A DNA stretch of 64,000 nucleotides from DASQBT01 sp049578545 (GCA_049578545.1 JBAUMF010000052.1:1-64000); one strand, 5' to 3'. Shown: positions 18,301 through 27,578, numbered from the stretch's first letter. The notes: a model not told the origin generated them from the sequence alone. Numbers and translations: made by a program.

Positions 18301-20013
18301 ATGGAATTGACCGGGGCCGAGATTGTTGTCCGTTGCCTTGCTGAGGAGGGGGTCGAATTTGTTTTCGGCTACCCCGGCGGGGCCGTGCTCAACATCTATG
18401 ACGAGATCTTCAAACAGGACAAATTCAAGCACGTGCTGGTCCGGCATGAACAGGCTGGTGTGCATGCGGCGGATGCCTATTCACGCTCAACCGGGCGCGT
18501 AGGAGTGGCACTGGTCACCTCTGGTCCGGGCGCCACAAATGCGGTTACCGGGATCGCGACGGCTTACATGGATTCTGTCCCGGTAGTGATCCTTACCGGC
18601 CAGGTACCGACTGCTGCGATTGGCCTGGATGCGTTTCAGGAAGTGGATACCGTGGGTATCACTCGCCCGTGCGTCAAGCACAATTTCCTGGTCAAGGACG
18701 TGAAGGATCTTGCTGTCACCATCAAGAAAGCCTTTATGATCGCCGCTACGGGGCGTCCTGGTCCCGTGGTTGTGGATATCCCCAAGGATATAACCATCCA
18801 CAAGACGGAATATGACTATCCAGTGACGGTGGAAATGCGTTCCTACAGCCCGGTCACCAAGGGTCATCCAGGCCAGATCAAGAAAGCCATGCAGATGATT
18901 CTTGAAGCCAAACGTCCCCTGATCTACTCAGGAGGGGGCGTGGTGTTGGGCAATGCGTCCAAGTTGCTGAGGGAACTGGCCGGTTGGCTCAACATTCCGG
19001 TTACCAGCACATTGATGGGACTGGGCGGTTTCCCGGCATCAGACAGGAAGTTCCTGGGCATGCTCGGTATGCATGGCACCTATGAGGCCAACATGGCCAT
19101 GCAACATTGTGATGTGCTGCTCGCCATCGGTGCCCGGTTCGATGACCGTGTAATCGGCAACCCCGAGCATTTCGCGCGCGAGCGGCGCAAGATTATCCAT
19201 ATCGATGTTGATCCGTCTTCCATTTCCAAGCGTGTCAAGGTTGATGTCCCGATCGTTGGCGATGTGGCCAGTGTGCTGGACGACCTGGTCAAGCTTCTCA
19301 AGGCAGGCAAGCAAAAGCCCAATGCCGAAGCTATGACGTCCTGGTGGACGCAGATCGAGTTATGGCGCTCAAAGGATTGCCTGCGCTACAACCGGAACAG
19401 TGAAATCATCAAGCCGCAGTATGTGGTCGAAAAGCTGTGGGAAGTGACCAACGGCGAAGCTTATGTCACCTCGGACGTGGGGCAGCACCAGATGTGGACA
19501 GCCCAGTTCTATCGGTTTGACGAACCACGTCGCTGGATTAATTCCGGCGGATTAGGGACGATGGGTGTGGGCCTGCCGTATGCGATGGGAGTCCAGCTTG
19601 CGCACCCTGATGCACAGGTGGCCTGCGTGACCGGAGAGTCCAGCATCCAGATGTGCATTCAGGAACTGTCCACCTGCAAGCAGTACCATATTCCGGTCAA
19701 GATCGTGAACCTGAACAACCGCTACATGGGCATGGTGCGCCAGTGGCAGGAATTCTTTTATGGCAGCCGCTATGCCGAGTCTTACATGGATTCCTTGCCC
19801 GATTTCGTCAAACTGGCAGAGGCCTATGGCCATGTGGGGATGAAGATAGAGAAATCAGCGGATGTTGAGGCCGCGCTCAAGGAAGCGTTTTCCCCGGCAT
19901 TAAGGGAACGGCTGGTGTTTATGGATTTCCTGACGGATCAAACGGAAAACGTCTTTCCCATGGTACCGGGAGGCAAAGGCATAACCGAAATGATTCTGGC
20001 GGAAGATCTCTAA
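18301..20013 (+). CDS. ilvB: Acetolactate synthase large (catalytic) subunit
   Basis: A 570-residue ThDP-dependent acetohydroxyacid synthase, the first common step of valine, leucine and isoleucine synthesis. It starts MELTGAEIVVRCLAEEGVEFVFGYPGG, and VLVRHEQAGVHAADAYSR holds the catalytic Glu. In the ThDP motif the usual GDGS reads GESS (Glu446) before IQMCIQELSTC; Glu at this place is common in betaproteobacterial enzymes, while Ser in place of Gly is less usual. The ATG at 18301 lacks an obvious Shine-Dalgarno; an in-frame TTG at 18289 is the alternative. The stop overlaps the start of ilvH by 1 bp. Confidence 0.95.
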   Translation: MELTGAEIVVRCLAEEGVEFVFGYPGGAVLNIYDEIFKQDKFKHVLVRHEQAGVHAADAYSRSTGRVGVALVTSGPGATNAVTGIATAYMDSVPVVILTGQVPTAAIGLDAFQEVDTVGITRPCVKHNFLVKDVKDLAVTIKKAFMIAATGRPGPVVVDIPKDITIHKTEYDYPVTVEMRSYSPVTKGHPGQIKKAMQMILEAKRPLIYSGGGVVLGNASKLLRELAGWLNIPVTSTLMGLGGFPASDRKFLGMLGMHGTYEANMAMQHCDVLLAIGARFDDRVIGNPEHFARERRKIIHIDVDPSSISKRVKVDVPIVGDVASVLDDLVKLLKAGKQKPNAEAMTSWWTQIELWRSKDCLRYNRNSEIIKPQYVVEKLWEVTNGEAYVTSDVGQHQMWTAQFYRFDEPRRWINSGGLGTMGVGLPYAMGVQLAHPDAQVACVTGESSIQMCIQELSTCKQYHIPVKIVNLNNRYMGMVRQWQEFFYGSRYAESYMDSLPDFVKLAEAYGHVGMKIEKSADVEAALKEAFSPALRERLVFMDFLTDQTENVFPMVPGGKGITEMILAEDL

Positions 20014-20504
20014 TGCGCCATATCATTTCGCTCCTGATGGAAAACGAGGCGGGCGCCCTGTCCCGAGTGGCTGGGCTGTTCTCAGCGCGCGGCTATAATA
20101 TCGAGTCGCTGACTGTGGCCCCTACCGAAGACTCCACACTTTCTCGCATGACCATTGTCACCAAGGGTTCCGAAGATGTCATCGAGCAGATCATCAAGCA
20201 GCTGAACAAGCTGGTTGATGTGGTAAAGGTCCTCGACCTGACGGATGGCAATCATATCGAGCGTGAATTGATGCTGGTCAAGGTTCGTGCCACCGGCAAG
20301 GACAGGGAAGAAATGAAGCGCATGGCGGACATCTTTCGCGGCCGTATCATCGATGTGACCGATAAGACCTATACCATCGAACTTACTGGCCCAGGCTACA
20401 AGCTGGATGCCTTTCTGCAAGCGCTTGATGAAACATCCATTCTCGAAACCGTTCGTACTGGCGCTTCGGGCATCGGTCGCGGTGAACGCACTTTAAAAAT
20501 CTGA
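20013..20504 (+). CDS. ilvH: Acetolactate synthase small (regulatory) subunit
   Basis: A 163-residue regulatory subunit. The N-terminal ACT domain (MRHIISLLMENEAGALSRVAGLFSARGYNIESL) gives valine feedback and activates the large subunit; the C-terminal ACT-like domain completes the usual length. The TAATG overlap couples it to ilvB. Confidence 0.96.
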   Translation: MRHIISLLMENEAGALSRVAGLFSARGYNIESLTVAPTEDSTLSRMTIVTKGSEDVIEQIIKQLNKLVDVVKVLDLTDGNHIERELMLVKVRATGKDREEMKRMADIFRGRIIDVTDKTYTIELTGPGYKLDAFLQALDETSILETVRTGASGIGRGERTLKI

Positions 20505-20527
20505 GACTCAAGCAAGAAGGAATCAAT

Positions 20528-21544
20528 ATGAAGGTCTATTACGACAAGGACGCTGACCTGTCCATCATCAAGAAAAAGAAAGTTGCCATCATCGGTTATG
20601 GCTCGCAAGGCCACGCGCATGCCAACAACCTGCAGGACTCCGGTGTCAAGGTCACCGTTGGTCTGCGCAAGGGGGGGGCTTCCTGGGACAAGGCCAAGAA
20701 GGCCGGATTGACCGTCATGGAAGTGAGTGACGCGGTCAAGGAATCAGATGTGGTCATGATTCTGGTGCCGGACGAGCAGCAGTCTGCTGTCTATTACACA
20801 GAGATCGAGCCTAATCTAAAAAAGGGCGCTGCGCTTGCTTTTGCGCACGGCTTCAACATCCATTACAACCAGATTGTGCCACGCAAGGATGTAGATGTGA
20901 TCATGATCGCACCCAAAGGTCCTGGCCATTTGGTCCGATCCACTTACAAACAGGGGGGCGGCGTTCCTTCCCTGATCGCTGTGTATCAGGATGTTTCGAA
21001 AAAAGCAAAGGACGTTGCACTGTCGTACTCGGCAGCCAATGGGGGCACCAAGGGCGGAGTTATCGAGACCTCCTTCCGTGAAGAAACCGAAACCGACCTG
21101 TTTGGCGAACAGGCAGTGCTTTGCGGCGGCTGCGTGGAGCTGGTCAAAGCCGGCTTCGATACCTTGGTGGATGCCGGGTATGCACCCGAGATGGCGTACT
21201 TCGAATGCCTGCATGAACTCAAGCTCATTGTTGACCTGATGTACGAGGGCGGTATCGCCAACATGAACTATTCCATATCCAATAATGCGGAATATGGCGA
21301 GTACGTAACTGGCCCCAAGGTCATCAACGATCAGTCCAGGGCCGCGATGAAAGAGGCGCTGGCCAACATCCAGAATGGCGATTATGCCAGGCGCTTCATT
21401 CTGGAAGGTCGCATCAATTATCCCGAAATGACAGCGCGTCGTCGTCTAAATGCAGAGCACAAGATTGAAGTAGTAGGCGAAAAGCTGCGCTCTATGATGC
21501 CTTGGATTGGCAAGAACAAGCTCGTTGATCAGTCCAAGAACTAA
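20528..21544 (+). CDS. ilvC: Ketol-acid reductoisomerase (NADP+)
   Basis: A 338-residue class I enzyme converting acetolactate to dihydroxyisovalerate with Mg2+ and NADPH. The Rossmann motif is GYGSQGHAHANNL. Conserved acidic metal ligands lie in TETDLFGEQAVLCGG and in the knotted C-terminal domain (YFECLHELKLIVDLMYEGG). Shine-Dalgarno AGAAGGAATCA before the ATG. It is 23 bp after ilvH in the same operon. Confidence 0.97.
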   Translation: MKVYYDKDADLSIIKKKKVAIIGYGSQGHAHANNLQDSGVKVTVGLRKGGASWDKAKKAGLTVMEVSDAVKESDVVMILVPDEQQSAVYYTEIEPNLKKGAALAFAHGFNIHYNQIVPRKDVDVIMIAPKGPGHLVRSTYKQGGGVPSLIAVYQDVSKKAKDVALSYSAANGGTKGGVIETSFREETETDLFGEQAVLCGGCVELVKAGFDTLVDAGYAPEMAYFECLHELKLIVDLMYEGGIANMNYSISNNAEYGEYVTGPKVINDQSRAAMKEALANIQNGDYARRFILEGRINYPEMTARRRLNAEHKIEVVGEKLRSMMPWIGKNKLVDQSKN

Positions 21545-21687
21545 TTTCAGGACCTGCGCGGCGCGCTCGTATTGTTGCGTTTCGTCACTGGCGTCGTTAT
21601 TACCGGGCATCGGGTAACTCCGGTGCCCACGGCAGCACGCGTATGGCGATCGTTGCCGATCGACACCTGAAGAAAAGACAACGTTTG

Positions 21688-22323
21688 ATGAAACTGCAAG
21701 CCCATCCCCTGATTGCCCGAGAGGGTTGGCCATTTCTGGCCATTGCACTGGCCGTTTCCCTGATTGTTACCTGGGCTGGCGGTAAATGGTCTATCCCGTT
21801 CTGGCTTGCCTCTCTGTTCGTGTTGCAGTTCTTCCGCGATCCTGCAAGAGTTCCGCCGACAGACGCGGACGCGGTGATTTCCCCTGCGGATGGGCGTATT
21901 GTCGCGGTAGAAGAAACCACAGACCCCTACCTTGAGCGCGATGCTCTCAAAATCAGCGTATTCATGAACGTGTTCAATGTCCATTCGAACCGCAGCCCGG
22001 TGGACGGTGAAGTCAAAGGGCGCTGGTACAACCCAGGTTCATTCCTTAATGCGGCACTGGACAAGGCCTCAAGCGAGAATGAACGTAACGCACTCTGGAT
22101 AAGAACAGATCGGGGCGATGTGACCTTTGTACAGATCGCGGGCCTGATTGCACGGCGCATTCTTTGCTATGCAAGAACTGGTGATGTTCTGGCTCGCGGA
22201 CAGCGCTACGGTTTCATTCGTTTTGGCTCGCGTGTCGACGTGTATCTCCCCCTTCATGCCAGGCCGGAGGTTTCCATTGGACAGAAGGTGAAAGCAGCCA
22301 AGACCATACTGGCGCGCTGGTGA
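21688..22323 (+). CDS. psd: Phosphatidylserine decarboxylase proenzyme, short type
   Basis: A 211-residue short-form phosphatidylserine decarboxylase making phosphatidylethanolamine. N-terminal HPLIAREGWPFLAIALAVSL includes the membrane helix; FSP-like VISPADGRIVAVEE, MNVFNVHSNRSPVDG and RFGSRVDVYLP follow. The Ser of the FGS motif is the residue that becomes the pyruvoyl group on self-cleavage. The upstream frame is open to 21643, but the ATG at 21688 gives the standard length and N-terminus. It is followed by pssA, the preceding step. Confidence 0.92.
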   Translation: MKLQAHPLIAREGWPFLAIALAVSLIVTWAGGKWSIPFWLASLFVLQFFRDPARVPPTDADAVISPADGRIVAVEETTDPYLERDALKISVFMNVFNVHSNRSPVDGEVKGRWYNPGSFLNAALDKASSENERNALWIRTDRGDVTFVQIAGLIARRILCYARTGDVLARGQRYGFIRFGSRVDVYLPLHARPEVSIGQKVKAAKTILARW

Positions 22324-22340
22324 TGCCCTAGAATTTGCTT

Positions 22341-23126
22341 ATGCTCGATTTCAAGCACAGTAAAGATGAAATTGCCCGGCCCCGGTTTCGTGACCGGGGC
22401 ATCTACGTGTTACCCAACCTCTTTACCATTGGCGCATTGTTTGCCGGCTTTTATGCCATCGTCCAGGCCATGAATAGCCGCTGGGAATATGCGGCTGTTG
22501 CCATTTTCATAGCCATGGTGCTGGATGGCCTGGATGGCCGGGTGGCGCGCATGACCCACACCCAGAGCGCCTTTGGTGCGGAGCTGGATTCGCTTTCGGA
22601 TATGGTTTCGTTTGGTGTCGCACCGGCGCTGGTAATGTATGTTTTTGCCCTCAAAGGATTGGGCAAGTGGGGCTGGATTGCCGCCTTTGTGCATTGTGCC
22701 GGAGCGGCTTTAAGGCTGGCCCGCTTTAATACCCAGTTGGAAGTAGCCGATAAACGTTTCTTCCAGGGCTTGCCTTCGCCGGCTGCTGCAGCGCTGGTGG
22801 CTGGTTTCGTCTGGGTCATGGTCGAATACGAGGTCCCCGGCCCAAAGGTTGCGTGGCTGGCGTTTGTCGTTACACTCTTTACTGGTCTGACCATGGTTAG
22901 CAATCTTAAATACTACAGTGGCAAGGAAATCAATCTGCGCAGGAGCGTGCCGTTTTTCGTGGTGCTGTTGATTGTGCTGTTCTTCATCCTGGTCTCAAGC
23001 AGCCCGCCCGAAGTGCTGTTCCTGATGTTCGGTTTGTATGGCCTGTCAGGTTACGTTTACACAGCGTGGGTCTGGGGGAGGCAAAGGAAAAGAATCTCTC
23101 AGGGCTTGCCTGGCGAACGAAAATAA
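22341..23126 (+). CDS. pssA: CDP-diacylglycerol--serine O-phosphatidyltransferase
   Basis: A 261-residue integral membrane CDP-alcohol phosphatidyltransferase. The family motif DGxxARx8GxxxDxxxD reads DGLDGRVARMTHTQSAFGAELDSLSDMVSFG. About eight hydrophobic helices follow. It makes phosphatidylserine for the adjacent psd. The ATG at 22341 is 17 bp after psd; an in-frame TTG six bases earlier is less likely. Confidence 0.94.
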   Translation: MLDFKHSKDEIARPRFRDRGIYVLPNLFTIGALFAGFYAIVQAMNSRWEYAAVAIFIAMVLDGLDGRVARMTHTQSAFGAELDSLSDMVSFGVAPALVMYVFALKGLGKWGWIAAFVHCAGAALRLARFNTQLEVADKRFFQGLPSPAAAALVAGFVWVMVEYEVPGPKVAWLAFVVTLFTGLTMVSNLKYYSGKEINLRRSVPFFVVLLIVLFFILVSSSPPEVLFLMFGLYGLSGYVYTAWVWGRQRKRISQGLPGERK

Positions 23127-23140
23127 ATACAATCTGGGAT

Positions 23141-23224
23141 ATGTCTAACTTGGCATCACCTTCCTACGTTATCTGTCTGTCGAACATGCTGTTCGGCACC
23201 CTGCGGCTGCGCCAGGCGCGCTAA
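23141..23224 (+). other. Candidate leader ORF upstream of leuA
   Basis: The 176-bp gap before leuA holds a 27-codon ORF (ATG 23141, TAA 23222-23224) with a weak GGGA upstream. Five of its residues are leucine, two in the closing LRLRQAR. A perfect 6-bp hairpin (CCCGCC-CT-GGCGGG, 23254-23267) lies between it and leuA but has no T run. A leucine-sensing leader is possible; the evidence is weak. Confidence 0.25.
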
Positions 23225-23302
23225 GAACATTCTCCCTCCGTAGTACCCCCGACCCCGCCCTGGCGGGATTGAATTCGCAAGGCCCAGATTCAGGAGTCTG
23301 CT

Positions 23303-24838
23303 ATGACAGATCGTTTATATATTTTTGATACCACGCTTCGTGATGGCGAGCAAAGCCCCGGTGCATCCATGACCAAGGATGAAAAGATCCGTATTGCCCG
23401 GCAGTTGGAGAAGCTGGGCGTGGATGTGATCGAGGCCGGGTTTGCCGCTGCCAGTCCGGGCGACGCCGATGCCATCAAGGTGATCGCTGAATCCATTGTG
23501 GATTCCACCGTATGCTCATTGGCTCGCGCCAACGAGCGCGATATCCGTGCTGCTGGCGAGGCCATACAACCGGCGCGTTCGGGACGCATTCACACCTTTA
23601 TCGCCACTTCCCCCATCCACATGGAAAAGAAGCTGCGCATGAGGCCTGACCAGGTGTTGGAGGCGGCCGTCAAGGCGGTGAGGCTCGCACTGGAATACAC
23701 GGATGATGTGGAGTTCTCAGCAGAAGACGCCGTGCGGTCCGACCTGGATTTTCTTTGCCGCATATTTGACGCAGTCATTGTTACAGGAGCAACGACCATC
23801 AATGTACCGGACACGGTGGGCTATTCCATTCCGGCGTTGTGGGGCGAGCGCATGAAACAGCTCATAGAACGCGTGCCCAATTCCGACAAGGTAATCTGGT
23901 CCACCCACTGTCACAATGACCTGGGCATGGCAGTCGCCAACTCGCTGGCTGCCGTTATGGCCGGTGCGCGTCAGGTAGAGTGCACCATCAACGGCCTGGG
24001 TGAGCGCGCAGGTAATGCATCTCTGGAAGAGGTCGTCATGGCCGTGCGTACGCGCAAGGATGTCTTCAACTGTGATTCCCGGGTCGATGCAACGCAAATC
24101 GTGCCCTCATCTAAACTGGTTTCCACCATTACGGGCTACCCGGTGCAGCCCAACAAGGCGATTGTCGGCGCCAACGCATTCGCCCATGAGTCCGGCATTC
24201 ATCAGGATGGCGTGCTCAAGCACAGGGAAACCTATGAAATCATGCGCGCCGAAGATGTGGGCTGGAATGCTAACCGCCTGACCTTGGGCAAGCTGTCCGG
24301 CCGCAATGCCTTTCGCAGCAAGCTGGCCGAGTTGGGTATCGTGATGGAAAGTGAGGAAGCGCTCAATGCTGCGTTTGCCCGGTTCAAGGAACTGGCAGAC
24401 AAGAAGCGGGAAATCTTTGATGAAGATTTGCAGGCGTTGGTCAGCGATGAACGTTATTCAGCAGATCATGAACGATTCAAACTGGTTTCACTCAAGGTCT
24501 GCTCTGAAACAGGAGAAACACCCCATGCAAGAATGGTGATTACTGACGAGGGCAGCGAAATGAGCGCACACGCCGATGGCAGCGGGCCGGTGGATGCTTC
24601 ATTCAAGGCGCTGGAATCGGTCGTCAACAGTGGCGCCGAGCTGCTGCTTTATTCGGTCAACAACATTACCAGCGGGACCGACTCACAGGGCGAGGTGACA
24701 GTGCGACTGGCTAAAGGCGGTCGGGTCGTGAATGGCCAAGGAGCAGATACCGATATCGTGATCGCATCCGCCAAGGCCTACCTGCACGCGCTCAACAAAC
24801 TGCACTCCAAACTGGAGCGGGCACATCCTCAGGTTTGA
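23303..24838 (+). CDS. leuA: 2-isopropylmalate synthase
   Basis: A 511-residue enzyme condensing acetyl-CoA and 2-ketoisovalerate, the first committed step to leucine. The TIM-barrel opens FDTTLRDGEQSPGASM; the metal site HCHNDLG and the family motif GLGERAGNASLEEVVMA are intact. The C-terminal leucine-binding regulatory domain (about 390-511) is complete. Shine-Dalgarno CAGGAG lies before the ATG. It follows ilvBHC-psd-pssA, the usual betaproteobacterial order. Confidence 0.97.
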   Translation: MTDRLYIFDTTLRDGEQSPGASMTKDEKIRIARQLEKLGVDVIEAGFAAASPGDADAIKVIAESIVDSTVCSLARANERDIRAAGEAIQPARSGRIHTFIATSPIHMEKKLRMRPDQVLEAAVKAVRLALEYTDDVEFSAEDAVRSDLDFLCRIFDAVIVTGATTINVPDTVGYSIPALWGERMKQLIERVPNSDKVIWSTHCHNDLGMAVANSLAAVMAGARQVECTINGLGERAGNASLEEVVMAVRTRKDVFNCDSRVDATQIVPSSKLVSTITGYPVQPNKAIVGANAFAHESGIHQDGVLKHRETYEIMRAEDVGWNANRLTLGKLSGRNAFRSKLAELGIVMESEEALNAAFARFKELADKKREIFDEDLQALVSDERYSADHERFKLVSLKVCSETGETPHARMVITDEGSEMSAHADGSGPVDASFKALESVVNSGAELLLYSVNNITSGTDSQGEVTVRLAKGGRVVNGQGADTDIVIASAKAYLHALNKLHSKLERAHPQV

Positions 24839-24850
24839 GCCGCGGCCTTG

Positions 24851-25210
24851 CTACTGCGCCCTCCGGGTCATCCGAGAGGGCGCAGTATATTTGGCGTAAA
24901 AGATGGCAGCACTGAAGAATGACAAACTTAGACCGATTTCTCCCATGGCGAGGGAGGCAGATAATCCTTTGTCAGACCAGGCACGCATCACGCCTTCGAT
25001 GAAGTACAGCAGGATGAACATTGACATCCACTGATAGGTGTAACGGCGGCCTTTGAGGATGCCCATGAGTGGAATGAGAAGAATGACGGCTTTAAGCACG
25101 AGCCAGGACCCGCCTGGCCGGAGTGGTGCCAGCCACAGCTCCCAGGCCAGACAAAGCAGGATCAGTGCAATCAGGCTTGCGCTCGCGATGTAGCCGAGGG
25201 TTCGCGTCAA
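24851..25210 (-). CDS. DUF2069-family membrane protein
   Basis: A 119-residue inner-membrane protein with four hydrophobic helices and the pattern LCLAWELWLAPLRPGGSWLVLKAV, then GRRYTYQWMSMFILLYFIEGVMRA, typical of DUF2069. The family is often next to wrbA, as here with one gene between. Its start overlaps the end of the HugZ-like gene by 4 bp. The function is unknown. Confidence 0.8.
   Translation of the reverse strand: MTRTLGYIASASLIALILLCLAWELWLAPLRPGGSWLVLKAVILLIPLMGILKGRRYTYQWMSMFILLYFIEGVMRAWSDKGLSASLAMGEIGLSLSFFSAAIFYAKYTAPSRMTRRAQ
24852..24887. terminator. Inverted repeat between leuA and DUF2069 gene, possible bidirectional terminator
   Basis: A perfect 12-bp inverted repeat (TACTGCGCCCTC, 24852-24863, with its complement at 24876-24887). 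It overlaps the 3' end of the convergent DUF2069 gene. Only a weak T-rich stretch (TATATTT) follows on the plus strand. Confidence 0.45.
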
Positions 25211-25914
25211 GCGCGCGCTTCCTCGGCCAGCTTGACCAGGGCGGCTCGCGCAGCGTCTGCATCCAGTACGGGTTCAGCGAACTCGAAACGAAGTTTCCTC
25301 CCATCGGCGCGCACATCGAACCCATCGCAGTCGATGCCGATCATTTCTGCCTTATCTGCCTTATCTGCCTCCTGTCCATGGAAGCGTCGGCAATAGTCAC
25401 GCAGGGCATTGGCATGGTCCGCATTCATGTGCTGCAAGATGCCGTTCTCGATATCAGCCAGATGATTGGGCGGCGCAGTATAGGTTGCAGGTTCCACCCA
25501 GTGAATCTTGCCGAAACCACCGATGTAGCGAATGGCCGTCGGCTCGATGCGATAGAAGAGGAAATCGTGCATGCCGAAATACTGCGCGGCGTTTGGCACA
25601 TAGCGCAGGTAGCGTGGTCCGAGTGCGGATTTCTCCGGCAACCGCACGGCTTGGCCGACGATGGTGACTCTGCCTGCCGCCTGCATGTCGTCAGCACAGG
25701 GGTGCACGATCAGGCTGACGCGGTGATCAGCTTCGATGTTCTTGGTGTGCTCAGCCAGCGTCGAGATCAGGATGATAGGTGCACCAGTGTGGTCAGTGAC
25801 AAACGGCGTCATTGAGCCGAAGGGATAACCATGCAGCCGTTTCGACAGCGTTGCAAGAACGCCGTGCGGATGCGAACGGACAAAGCGGCGCGCCTCGGTG
25901 CCCAGTTCACTCAA
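25207..25914 (-). CDS. HugZ-like pyridoxamine 5'-phosphate oxidase-fold protein with DUF2470 domain
   Basis: A 235-residue protein. An N-terminal split-barrel flavin/heme-binding domain (VRSHPHGVLATLSKRLHGYPFGSMTPF) is followed by a C-terminal DUF2470 domain beginning ENGILQHMNADHANALRDYC, whose His-x-Asn-x-Asp-His pattern is typical. HugZ relatives degrade or bind heme, but the substrate here is unknown. The TTG start at 25914 overlaps the wrbA stop; no other start fits the family N-terminus. A short tandem repeat (CTGCCTTAT, near 25346-25374) encodes KADKADKAE. Confidence 0.78.
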   Translation of the reverse strand: MSELGTEARRFVRSHPHGVLATLSKRLHGYPFGSMTPFVTDHTGAPIILISTLAEHTKNIEADHRVSLIVHPCADDMQAAGRVTIVGQAVRLPEKSALGPRYLRYVPNAAQYFGMHDFLFYRIEPTAIRYIGGFGKIHWVEPATYTAPPNHLADIENGILQHMNADHANALRDYCRRFHGQEADKADKAEMIGIDCDGFDVRADGRKLRFEFAEPVLDADAARAALVKLAEEARA

Positions 25915-26513
25915 GGTGCGGTCGGCGCCAATTTAAGGGCGGTCTCCGCAAGCCGTTTACCCTGGGCAACGCACAGCTTGCGTTCGTCTTCGGTCAGCGG
26001 GTGATCGTCATTCGGGCCTGCGACATGGGTTGCCCCGTATGGCGTGCCGCCAGCGGAAGTTGAAGTCAGTTCTGGCACTGTGTAGGGGATGCCGACCATG
26101 AGCATGCCGTGATGGATCAATGGAAACATCATGGACAACAGCGTGGTTTCCTGACCGCCATGCATGGTGGCCGTCGAGGTGAACACGCAGGCCGGCTTGC
26201 CTGCGAGCGAGCCTTTCATCCATAGGCCACCTGTGCCGTCGAGAAAATATTTCATCGCAGCTGCCATGTTGCCAAAGCGGGTAGGGCTGCCCAGTGCCAG
26301 GCCGATGCATTCCTCGAAGTCCTTCAGTTCGGCGTAGGGCGCGCCTTCCGGAGGAACCGCAGGTTTGGCAACTTCGGTCTTGGGCGACACCTTGGGCACG
26401 GTGCGAATACGGGCTTGCGCGCCGGGAACCGATTCGATGCCGCGCGCGATCAGCCGCGCCATTTCGGCGACAGCGCCATTCTGCGAGTAGTAGAGAACGA
26501 GCAGTTCCTGCAT
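25911..26513 (-). CDS. wrbA: NAD(P)H:quinone oxidoreductase, WrbA family
   Basis: A 200-residue flavodoxin-like quinone reductase binding FMN. LVLYYSQNGAVAEMARLIARGIE is the FMN phosphate loop; LGSPTRFGNMAAAMKYFLDGTGGLW and FTSTATMHGGQETTLLSMMFPLIHHGM are family signatures. It performs two-electron quinone reduction that limits redox cycling. A minus-strand TATACT (26541-26536) may be its -10. No Shine-Dalgarno is visible: the sequence upstream of the ATG reads as its complement (CCTCCTCCC). It is first in the operon with the HugZ-like and DUF2069 genes. Confidence 0.93.
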   Translation of the reverse strand: MQELLVLYYSQNGAVAEMARLIARGIESVPGAQARIRTVPKVSPKTEVAKPAVPPEGAPYAELKDFEECIGLALGSPTRFGNMAAAMKYFLDGTGGLWMKGSLAGKPACVFTSTATMHGGQETTLLSMMFPLIHHGMLMVGIPYTVPELTSTSAGGTPYGATHVAGPNDDHPLTEDERKLCVAQGKRLAETALKLAPTAP

Positions 26514-26616
26514 GGGAGGAGGTCATTTGCATGAAAGTATAATGCTGCATTTTATTACTGATCCGTGCCCGCCGACAGCGGCAATGATCTGGTAGGGAAA
26601 AGGGGAGCGAAAAACA

Positions 26617-27183
26617 ATGCGATTTCTCGAACAGCTATTTGAAGCCGTGCTCTGGCGCACCCGCTGGGTGGTGCTTTCCGCCGTGCTCGCCAGCATGGCT
26701 GCCGCGATTGCCGTGTTCTACCTGGCCACGGTCGACGTGTTCTACATCATCAGTCACATGATTCACTATGGCGACCTGGCGCTGGCCGAAGAAACGCGCA
26801 AGCAGTTGCATGACCAGACCATCACCCACGTGGTGGAAGTGGTCGACGGCTACCTGATTGCCACTTTCATGCTGATCTTTTCGCTCGGCATGTATGAACT
26901 GTTCATCAGCGACATCGACGAAGCCAAGGGCAGCCGAACCTCAAGCCGCATTCTGGTGATCGAAAGCCTGGATGACCTGAAGGCGCGGCTGGCGAAAGTC
27001 GTGCTGATGATTCTGATCGTGACGCTGTTCGAACACGGACTCAACATGAAGGTCGAACAGCCGGTTGACTTGCTGTATCTGGCCGTGGCGATTGCCATGG
27101 TGGGCCTGGCGCTTTATCTCACCCATGCGTCGGAAGGGCACAAGGAACAGGGGAAGGGTGAGGTTGGGAAGGAACTACATTAG
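26617..27183 (+). CDS. UPF0114 (YqhA-like) membrane protein
   Basis: A 188-residue inner-membrane protein with four helices. LFEAVLWRTRWVVLSAVLASM at the start and VVDGYLIATFMLIFSLGMYELFIS in the middle are typical of UPF0114. The tail (after about 170) is polar and charged. GGGGAG precedes the ATG. It is divergent from wrbA. Function unknown. Confidence 0.82.
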   Translation: MRFLEQLFEAVLWRTRWVVLSAVLASMAAAIAVFYLATVDVFYIISHMIHYGDLALAEETRKQLHDQTITHVVEVVDGYLIATFMLIFSLGMYELFISDIDEAKGSRTSSRILVIESLDDLKARLAKVVLMILIVTLFEHGLNMKVEQPVDLLYLAVAIAMVGLALYLTHASEGHKEQGKGEVGKELH

Positions 27184-27578
27184 ATTGCAAATACTGTTTG
27201 AGTCATGCATCAGGGGTAAGGTCTTCATCTGCACTGCCTCCAACGAGGTGCATTAGTCCTGGCCAGTGACGCCATGCCGGAAGGGAAAGGCGGAAGACTC
27301 TGGCACTTGCTTTTCCTCCTTTGGCTAGGAAGCTGGAGGCTACTTGAAGGCGTCGACTTGGAAAGCGTGATGCTAGCCATCTCTTGGTTGGCACCAGCAG
27401 ACCTTTGGAGTATCTCGGATAGCGACGAGTCTCAGCGAGGACCAACAACCTGAGGTAGCTCTCTATCTGGGGAAATGAAAGTGACTGATGCCGAACCTGC
27501 AATACCAGCGCTGGTTCTGAAACTGGGCTTAGTCCCGAAAGGTTTCCCTTCGCGAAGACTCTATGCTTTCGCTTCATG
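27184..27578 (-). other. Gap downstream of aspA with an unverified 124-codon ORF
   Basis: A minus-strand ORF runs from an ATG at 27577 to 27203, starting directly after the aspA stop with GGAGG (in the poly-Gly codons of aspA) well placed as a ribosome binding site. Its product is Arg/Ser/Leu-rich, has no recognisable motif and looks more like chance translation than a folded protein. No function is claimed. Nothing else is visible in this 395-bp gap. Confidence 0.25.

Noticed and set aside
25346..25374. Short tandem CTGCCTTAT repeat considered as a phase-variation tract
   Set aside because: The repeat unit is 9 bp, so copy changes keep the frame; only about three copies, encoding KADKADKAE.
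26008..26550. 180-codon ORF overlapping wrbA in another frame
   Set aside because: It is a shifted reading of wrbA, which has intact flavodoxin motifs.
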